From assembly GCA_913058025.1 (NCBI GenBank), contig CAJXPN010000213.1:1-7160 (forward strand): DNA of 7,160 bases, read 5' to 3'. Positions 1-3,887 of this stretch are shown piece after piece. The stretch's first letter is position 1. Each line of letters begins with the position of its first letter. The stretch is from an uncultured Myxococcales bacterium. Lineage in GTDB: Bacteria; Myxococcota_A; Bradymonadia; Bradymonadales; Bradymonadaceae. The notes below the pieces were generated by a model that did not search any database, was not told the DNA's origin, and saw only the letters and a program-made list of their open reading frames with translations. A program made the position numbers and the translations under genes.

Positions 1-48
1 CGAGATTTCTGCCTGTCTCGTGGGCTCGGAGATGTGTATAAGAGACAG
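1..48 (+). other. Nextera i7 adapter (sequencing artefact)
   Basis: Not genomic. Bases 1-6 are the end of the P7 oligo, 7-14 (TTCTGCCT) look like an i7 index, 15-29 are the read-2 adapter, and 30-48 are the Tn5 mosaic end AGATGTGTATAAGAGACAG. The exact reverse complement closes the window at 7113-7160. Translated in frame it gives the peptide MGSEMCIRDS, which must not be taken as the N-terminus of the first gene. Native DNA starts at about base 49. Confidence 0.98.
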
Positions 49-49
49 C

Positions 50-556
50 ATCTACGCCGAGGACCCCGAGTCCAACTTCATGCCCAGCCCTGGCCCCGTG
101 ACGTTCCTCAACGAGCCGTCCGGCCCCGGCGTGCGCGTCGACTCGGGCGTGTACTCCGGCGGCCGCGTCCCCGTGCACTACGACCCGATGATCTCGAAGC
201 TCTCGGTCTGGGGCGAGGATCGCACCCACGCCATCGAGCGCATGCGCGCCGCGCTCGCCGAGTACGTGGTCGCCGGGATCGTGACCAACATCGCGTTCCA
301 CGGTGAGGTGCTCGCACACGAGGAGTTCCTGAGCGGCCGCTACGACACCGAGTTCGTGCCCCGCATGATGAAGGACCGCCAGGCGCCCGAGAATCAGCAT
401 ACGGAGTGGGCCGAGCTGGCCGCCGCGCTCGCCTCGCACGTGCGCGACGAGGAGGTCGCGCGCGGAGGATCTGGTGATGGCGCGGGCGCTCCGGCGGCCG
501 CGACGTCGAGCCGCTGGACGACGCTCGCGCGTCTGGAGCAGGGCCGCTCGTACTGA
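50..556 (+). CDS. accC: Biotin carboxylase (acyl-CoA carboxylase alpha chain), C-terminal 168 residues, 5'-truncated
   Basis: This is the end of an ATP-dependent biotin carboxylase, which uses bicarbonate and ATP to carboxylate biotin on a carrier protein in the cytoplasm. The visible part is the biotin-carboxylase C-terminal domain: IYAEDP at native residues 1-6, PSPG at 12-15, GPGVRVDSG at 25-33, YDPMISKL, then VWGEDR and a TNIAFH segment. Arg29 (bases 134-136) aligns with the catalytic Arg338 of E. coli AccC. About 330 N-terminal residues, including the ATP-grasp core, are lost to the contig end. The last 50 or so residues are an Ala/Gly/Ser-rich tail beyond the usual AccC end. The biotin carrier gene follows after 54 bp in the same direction, so the two are probably one operon. 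The enzyme could serve acetyl-CoA, propionyl-CoA or another acyl-CoA; the fragment does not tell which. The 10 residues before base 50 in this frame are adapter. Confidence 0.93.
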   Translation: MYAEDPESNFMPSPGPVTFLNEPSGPGVRVDSGVYSGGRVPVHYDPMISKLSVWGEDRTHAIERMRAALAEYVVAGIVTNIAFHGEVLAHEEFLSGRYDTEFVPRMMKDRQAPENQHTEWAELAAALASHVRDEEVARGGSGDGAGAPAAATSSRWTTLARLEQGRSY

Positions 557-610
557 GCGGGTCGGTCGTGGTGCATGGTGTGACCAATGGTTGTGTGAAG
601 GAGCGAGTCG

Positions 611-1138
611 ATGCCTGAGTATTTTGTGATTGGAGCCGACGGCGAGGAGCGCCGCTACGAGATCGAGACCCGCGCCGACGGCCGCTACGCGGTGCGGACG
701 CCCGAGGGCCGAGAGCTCGAGGTCGACGCGTACGCGCCCGGTGAGGGCCTCCTCAACGTGGTCTCCGAGGGCGCCGTGCGCGACCTCGTGGTCCATGAGG
801 GCGCCGGCGAGGAGTGGGTCGTGGACGTCGCGGCCGAGCGCCACGTCGTCGAGGTGCTCAACGCTCGCGCCAGGAGGATGCGCGCGGCCGGCGTGGGCAG
901 CTCGCGCGCCGGCGGCCCCGAGCTCAAGAGCCCGATGGCCGGCAAGGTCGTGGCGTGGCTCGTGGCCGTGGGGGACCAGGTCGAGCAGGGCCAGCCCATA
1001 CTCGTCGTCGAGGCGATGAAGATGGAGAACGAGCTCAAGGCGCACGTCTCCGGCGAGGTCACCGAGTTGCCCGTGCCCACCGGCGAGAACGTCGAGGTCG
1101 GCGACGTCCTGGCCCGCATCGAGTCCGACGAGGCCTGA
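611..1138 (+). CDS. Biotin carrier protein of a split acyl-CoA carboxylase (BT-like domain plus biotinyl domain)
   Basis: This 175-residue protein carries biotin between the carboxylase and transcarboxylase sites. Residues 108-171 form a biotinyl/lipoyl domain with the signature EAMKMEN at 134-140; Lys137 (bases 1019-1021) is the expected biotinylation site. The first 90 or so residues are a run of short beta-strand-like segments (DGEERRYEIE, GRELEVDAY, EEWVVDVAAERHVVEVL) resembling the BT domain that links carboxylase and carrier in propionyl-CoA carboxylase alpha chains. The usual Ala/Pro-rich linker of fatty-acid AccB is absent. With the gene before it, this makes an alpha subunit divided into two polypeptides. 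The ATG is preceded by AAGGAG at 598-603 with 7-base spacing, a good ribosome binding site. A hairpin follows 11 bases after the stop. Alternative names would be AccB-like or oxaloacetate-decarboxylase-like carrier; the context favours the acyl-CoA carboxylase. Confidence 0.92.
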   Translation: MPEYFVIGADGEERRYEIETRADGRYAVRTPEGRELEVDAYAPGEGLLNVVSEGAVRDLVVHEGAGEEWVVDVAAERHVVEVLNARARRMRAAGVGSSRAGGPELKSPMAGKVVAWLVAVGDQVEQGQPILVVEAMKMENELKAHVSGEVTELPVPTGENVEVGDVLARIESDEA

Positions 1139-1149
1139 GTCGTCGGCTC

Positions 1150-1179
1150 GTGCGCGGCGGGCGACTGTCCGCCGCGCAC
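1150..1179 (+). terminator. Strong GC hairpin after the carboxylase genes, likely terminator
   Basis: The arms GTGCGCGGCGG (1150-1160) and CCGCCGCGCAC (1169-1179) pair perfectly over 11 bp around an 8-base loop. It begins 11 bases after the carrier-gene stop. No uridine tract follows (the next bases are TCCGGATTTG), so it is not a textbook intrinsic terminator; in GC-rich genomes such stems may still stop transcription or protect the 3' end. It separates the carboxylase pair from the dehydrogenase gene. Confidence 0.55.
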
Positions 1180-1215
1180 TCCGGATTTGATCGAGAGGGG
1201 GGATGTGTGCGATGT

Positions 1216-1240
1216 GACCATGACGCGACGCGTCATGGTC
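1216..1240. promoter_or_regulatory. 25-bp interrupted palindrome upstream of the dehydrogenase gene, candidate operator
   Basis: The arms GACCATGACGCG (1216-1227) and CGCGTCATGGTC (1229-1240) are exact reverse complements around a single central A at 1228. The site ends 28 bases before the start codon at 1269. Its size and symmetry suit a dimeric repressor or activator, but no known consensus is recognised. As RNA it would form an 11-bp stem with a 3-base loop and could instead act in the leader. No clear -35/-10 promoter was found beside it. Confidence 0.5.
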
Positions 1241-1268
1241 GCGTGACTCCACGAACGATGCAGAGGCA

Positions 1269-2603
1269 ATGATGAAGGGATACGAGGGCGTGAGGTTTCT
1301 CAACGAGCGGTTCGAGCGGGCGCTGATCCTGGAGGGGCCGGACCCCTCGCTCGACGCGTACTTGCGTGCCCAGGGGATCGAGCCCGAGCGCGTGCCCAAG
1401 GAGATGACCGACGACATCGAGGGGATCCTCGCGCGGCTCGAGCGTGGTCAGCACGACCTGCTCTACAAGCGCTCGAAGTTCCCCGTGGACGCGCGCGTGC
1501 TCGACGCGTCCAGCAACCTCGCCGCGGTCATGATGTGTTGCATCGGCGACGACTCGGTCGACAAGGAGGCGTGCGCCGAGCGCGGTGTCCTCGTGATGAA
1601 CGACCCGATCTCGAACGGGCGCTCGGTCGTCGAGCTCGTGTTCGGTGAGATGATCACGCTCGCGCGCAGGATCTACGCCGCCAACGACGAGACCCACAAG
1701 AACGTCTGGGCCAAGAACAACAAGCGCCGCTACGAGCTCAAGGGCAAGACGCTCACGATCCTGGGCCTTGGCAACATCGGCAAGGCCGTGGCGCAGATGG
1801 GCGAAGCCTTCGGCATGAACATCTGCTTCTGGGACGACGCGGAGGTCCCGCGAGAGGTCGGCCGCGCGCTCGGTTGGACCGCGTGCGACACGATCGAGGA
1901 GGCGATGAGGGAGGGCGACTTCGTCACCGTGCACGTGAGCTCGGTCGACGCGAAGGGCGCATCGAACCGAGGAATGCTCACCTACGAGCGCCTCGCGTTG
2001 CTCGGCGCCTCCCGCGGCGAGAACTCCCCCAAGATCTTCATCAACGCCGGCCGCGGCTTCCTGCTCGAGCCTGGCGACTTGCTCCGCGCGGTGCGAGAGG
2101 GCCACATCAGCTGCGCCGCCGTGGACGTCTTCCCCGAGGAGCCCGGGAGCGGCGCGGACGCGTGGGAGAGCCCGTTCGCCGACGAGCCCCGCATCGTGAC
2201 GACCCCCCACATCGGCGCTGCGACCCAGGAGGCGCAGCCTCGCATCGCCTCGTATGTGGCCGCGACCACGCGCGCCTTCAGCACCCAGGGCGCCGTGCGC
2301 TCGTGCACGTTCAGCCCCGGCAAGACCATCGGCGTGAACACCGAGCGCGCCTCGCACGTGCTCGCGGTCACGCACTCCGACGCGCGCGGCACCAAGAAGG
2401 CGATCAACGACGCCATCTTCGACGCCGGCTTGCACAACCTCGAGTCGGCCCACCGCGACTTCACCCAGTTCGGCTTCGCCTACGACGTCTCCGCCCTCAA
2501 CGGCTTGCTCACCCAGGACCAACTCAGCGGTCTCGTGGACGCCGCGCGCGCAATCTCCGGCGACAAGACCGCCATCCGCGCGATCCGCCAGATCACGCTG
2601 TAG
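1269..2603 (+). CDS. serA: D-3-phosphoglycerate dehydrogenase-like protein (SerA type, C-terminal ACT-like domain)
   Basis: A 444-residue NAD-dependent D-2-hydroxyacid dehydrogenase. By family it would oxidise 3-phosphoglycerate to 3-phosphohydroxypyruvate, the first step of serine synthesis. The layout follows E. coli SerA (410 residues): split substrate domain (about 15-120 and 320-345), nucleotide domain with GLGNIG at 166-171 and acidic Asp189/Asp190 after beta-2, and a C-terminal ACT-like region at about 362-440. The catalytic triad is present: Arg262 in NAGRG, Glu291 in DVFPEEP, His314 in TPHIG. Residues 86-130 and 284-326 are closest to E. coli SerA. Differences are a short insertion before NAGRG (about 244-255), RSK at 68-70 where E. 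coli has Arg60-Ser-Arg62, and altered serine-site residues in the ACT part. The start is ATG 1269 or the adjacent ATG 1272; AGAGG at 1262-1266 is better spaced for the second. An upstream in-frame stop (1221-1223) and no other start codon exclude a longer form. Another hydroxyacid substrate is possible. Confidence 0.88.
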   Translation: MMKGYEGVRFLNERFERALILEGPDPSLDAYLRAQGIEPERVPKEMTDDIEGILARLERGQHDLLYKRSKFPVDARVLDASSNLAAVMMCCIGDDSVDKEACAERGVLVMNDPISNGRSVVELVFGEMITLARRIYAANDETHKNVWAKNNKRRYELKGKTLTILGLGNIGKAVAQMGEAFGMNICFWDDAEVPREVGRALGWTACDTIEEAMREGDFVTVHVSSVDAKGASNRGMLTYERLALLGASRGENSPKIFINAGRGFLLEPGDLLRAVREGHISCAAVDVFPEEPGSGADAWESPFADEPRIVTTPHIGAATQEAQPRIASYVAATTRAFSTQGAVRSCTFSPGKTIGVNTERASHVLAVTHSDARGTKKAINDAIFDAGLHNLESAHRDFTQFGFAYDVSALNGLLTQDQLSGLVDAARAISGDKTAIRAIRQITL

Positions 2604-2610
2604 GAGGTGC

Positions 2611-2822
2611 TTTCTTTTTCTCTGGCTGCGCATCGCGCTTGTTCTTGGCTGCGCCTCGCTCGCACGTCTCTCCCTTCGGTCGAGGCGCACGACCACAACC
2701 TGCGCTGCGCGCTTGTTCTTGGCTTCGCATCGCTCGCGCGTCTCTCCCTTCGGTCGAGGCGCACGACCACAACCTGCGCTGCGCTCCGGTTGCTGCGATG
2801 CTTCGCATTTCGGCAGCGAATT
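2611..2822 (+). repeat. Intergenic repeat, copy A (follows the dehydrogenase stop)
   Basis: Non-coding repeat that starts with a T/C-rich tract 7 bases after the dehydrogenase stop. Its parts are: the tract (2611-2622), TGGCTGCGCAT (2623-2633), a 74-bp unit present twice (2634-2707 and 2708-2781, 71 of 74 identical), and a 41-bp distal part (2782-2822) with a conserved hairpin. An inverted copy with a single 74-bp unit lies at 3746-3887. By hand alignment the shared 126 positions are about 91% identical using the first unit, and the distal 41 bp differ at only two places. The reading frames crossing it are low-complexity Arg/Ala/Ser and are not credible genes; 74 is not a multiple of three. 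Confidence 0.9.
2634..2781 (+). repeat. 74-bp unit in two tandem copies within repeat A
   Basis: Units 2634-2707 and 2708-2781 differ at three positions only, two of them G/T and C/A changes early in the unit (2651 and 2655 against 2725 and 2729) and one A/G change at about 2664/2738. The inverted repeat at 3746-3887 has one unit (3787-3860), with about 9 mismatches to the first unit here. The duplication in copy A is therefore younger than the split between copies A and B, or was kept alike by gene conversion. Confidence 0.9.
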
Positions 2823-2850
2823 AGGCTTGAACCTGTGAGCCTGAGCCGAA

Positions 2851-2880
2851 GCTACTGCCGCGGATCGCGGGGGAAGTAGC
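2851..2880 (+). other. Stem-loop upstream of the 200-residue gene
   Basis: GCTACT (2851-2856) pairs with AGTAGC (2875-2880), and inside it CCGCG (2858-2862) pairs with CGCGG (2866-2870) around the loop GAT. The structure ends 26 bases before the GTG start at 2907 and lies outside the repeat. It could belong to the leader of that gene or end transcription arriving from upstream; there is no T-tract after it. Confidence 0.35.
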
Positions 2881-2896
2881 GAGCCCCGGCCGCATC

Positions 2897-2904
2897 GAGG
2901 TGAT
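2897..2904 (+). promoter_or_regulatory. Extended Shine-Dalgarno that fixes a GTG start
   Basis: GAGGTGAT matches eight consecutive bases of the canonical anti-Shine-Dalgarno complement (GGAGGTGATC). With GAGG at 2897-2900 the spacing to GTG 2907 is 6 bases. The next in-frame start, ATG 2922, would be 21 bases away, so GTG 2907 is preferred. Confidence 0.6.
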
Positions 2905-2906
2905 GC

Positions 2907-3509
2907 GTGAGCGACCCCGACATGGCGAACCTCATCACGAGGCGTTTGGTTTCCGTGCGGCAGTGGTGCGCGAGGCATCCTCTCTATTTGTCCTCCGACT
3001 TCGACGACTCCTGGAGGACGGATGCGCTGCGGCCCGTGTCCGCGGAGGAGCTCGAGCGGCGTCTGGACGGTCATGGTGGGTTGCTCGGGGAGGATGACTG
3101 CGCGGAGCTCGTCGAGCTCGTGAACGCTCGGCGTGAGAACCTCCTCAACTGCCATCACTCCTCTACCGTTGGTCGAGTGTCGAGAGGCCGTCTGCTCGTG
3201 TACGTGCCCGACTGGAACCTGTGTGATGGGGCTTCAGAGCACGCGTCGTATGGCTTCCTGGACCATCACAACATGCCGCCCTGGGACACGTGGGTCGCGT
3301 ACGTGTCCGTGCCCATGCCCGTGAGTCATTCCGTGCGACGGTGGCGTCTGTCGGGTTATCTACTGAGTTGGGTGCCCGACGCGCTGGTCTCATTCGTCGG
3401 TCAGGGCATCTACATCAACCCGGAGCAGTGCATCGAGTGGTTCGACAGGTGGGATGACGCCGGCGAGCTCCGGGAGCTGCTCGCGGATGTCGCGGTAGGG
3501 TGGCCGTAG
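2907..3509 (+). CDS. Uncharacterised 200-residue protein with a PPWDTWV motif, in a repeat-bracketed segment
   Basis: I do not recognise a named family. The protein looks soluble: no signal peptide and no convincing membrane segment. Residues 1-90 are charged and probably helical (EELERRLDG, DDCAELVELVNARRENLL). A likely beta-rich core follows: GRLLVYVPDWNL at 94-105, a DGASEHASYGFLDHHN stretch, PPWDTWV at 124-130, YLLSWVP at 151-157, and INPEQCIEWFD at 170-180. Tryptophans are frequent (nine or so). I have a vague memory of uncharacterised bacterial proteins with a similar LVY.PD...PPWDTWV core, which cannot be checked here. The start is GTG 2907, set by the ribosome binding site just before it. 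Hand counts of two 60-base lines gave 57-58% GC, against 63-75% in two lines of neighbouring genes, and its codons more often end in T or A. It lies between inverted copies of the intergenic repeat. A transferred accessory gene is plausible; its function is unknown. Confidence 0.72.
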   Translation: MSDPDMANLITRRLVSVRQWCARHPLYLSSDFDDSWRTDALRPVSAEELERRLDGHGGLLGEDDCAELVELVNARRENLLNCHHSSTVGRVSRGRLLVYVPDWNLCDGASEHASYGFLDHHNMPPWDTWVAYVSVPMPVSHSVRRWRLSGYLLSWVPDALVSFVGQGIYINPEQCIEWFDRWDDAGELRELLADVAVGWP

Positions 3510-3745
3510 CGGCTCTTCCAACCGAGCGTTCAGGTAAACAGGGGGGGTCATGCTACCGAAATGAGCCCTCATCTGTTTCCCCGCGCTCCGCAGCAGGAGC
3601 TTCGAGCGGACGGACAGAGCCGCCACTGGCCCAGCCCCTGGACGATCGAAGAGCCCCTCTCAGGATTCGCTTCCGAAATGTGCGCTGCTCATTTCCTACG
3701 CGACCCGCGACAGCAGCTTCGACTCCACCAGACACGTGGGATCCG
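3510..3745. other. Intergenic stretch without a credible gene; two copies of a short repeat-end motif
   Basis: Reading frames here run into the neighbouring repeat and have no ribosome binding site or recognisable protein pattern. Visible items are a run of seven G at 3541-3547 and the sequence GCTNCCGAAATG at 3552-3563 and 3669-3680. The same sequence, as GCTGCCGAAAYG, is the tip of the distal hairpin of both long repeats (3751-3762, and 2806-2817 on the other strand). The copy at 3669 is also preceded by ATTC, as in repeat B (ATTCGCT), so degenerate repeat ends may lie here. A weak stem GGCCG/CGGCT surrounds the stop codon of the preceding gene (3502-3514). Confidence 0.5.
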
Positions 3746-3887
3746 AATTCGCTGCCGAAACGCGAAGCATCGCAGCAACCGTAGCGAAGCGCAGGTTGTG
3801 GTCGCTCGGCTCGAACGAAGGGAGAGCTGTGCGAGCGATGCGCAGCCAAGAAAAAGCGCGATGCGCAGCCAAGAAAGAGAGAGAAGC
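3746..3887 (-). repeat. Intergenic repeat, copy B, inverted (follows the receptor stop)
   Basis: Read on the - strand it begins directly after the receptor stop with a T/C-rich tract (3887-3872), then TGGCTGCGCAT (3871-3861), one 74-bp unit (3860-3787) and the 41-bp distal part (3786-3746). This is the same order as copy A relative to the gene before it. A 19-bp sequence, GCGATGCGCAGCCAAGAAA, occurs twice at a 23-bp offset (3835-3853 and 3858-3876, + strand), a small internal duplication. The similarity to copy A stops at GAATT, after which the flanks differ. Confidence 0.9.

Noticed and set aside
2611..2622. Intrinsic terminator for the dehydrogenase gene at the T-rich tract
   Set aside because: The tract is T-rich but no stable GC hairpin directly precedes it.
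2611..2822. CRISPR array
   Set aside because: The two 74-bp units are adjacent without spacers and are far longer than CRISPR repeats.
2593..2879. Several short open frames across repeat A, both strands
   Set aside because: They translate the repeat itself; the 74-bp unit shifts frame between copies, and no ribosome binding site or protein family is visible.
1233..3158. 641-codon open frame on the - strand
   Set aside because: It is antisense to the whole SerA-like gene and runs through repeat A; the Arg/Val/Asp/His-rich translation is typical of the shadow of a GC-rich gene, and its sense partner has clear catalytic motifs.
2611..3887. Insertion sequence with transposase
   Set aside because: No transposase motif is seen in the 200-residue protein, and no target-site duplication was found outside the repeats; left as a possible non-autonomous cassette only.
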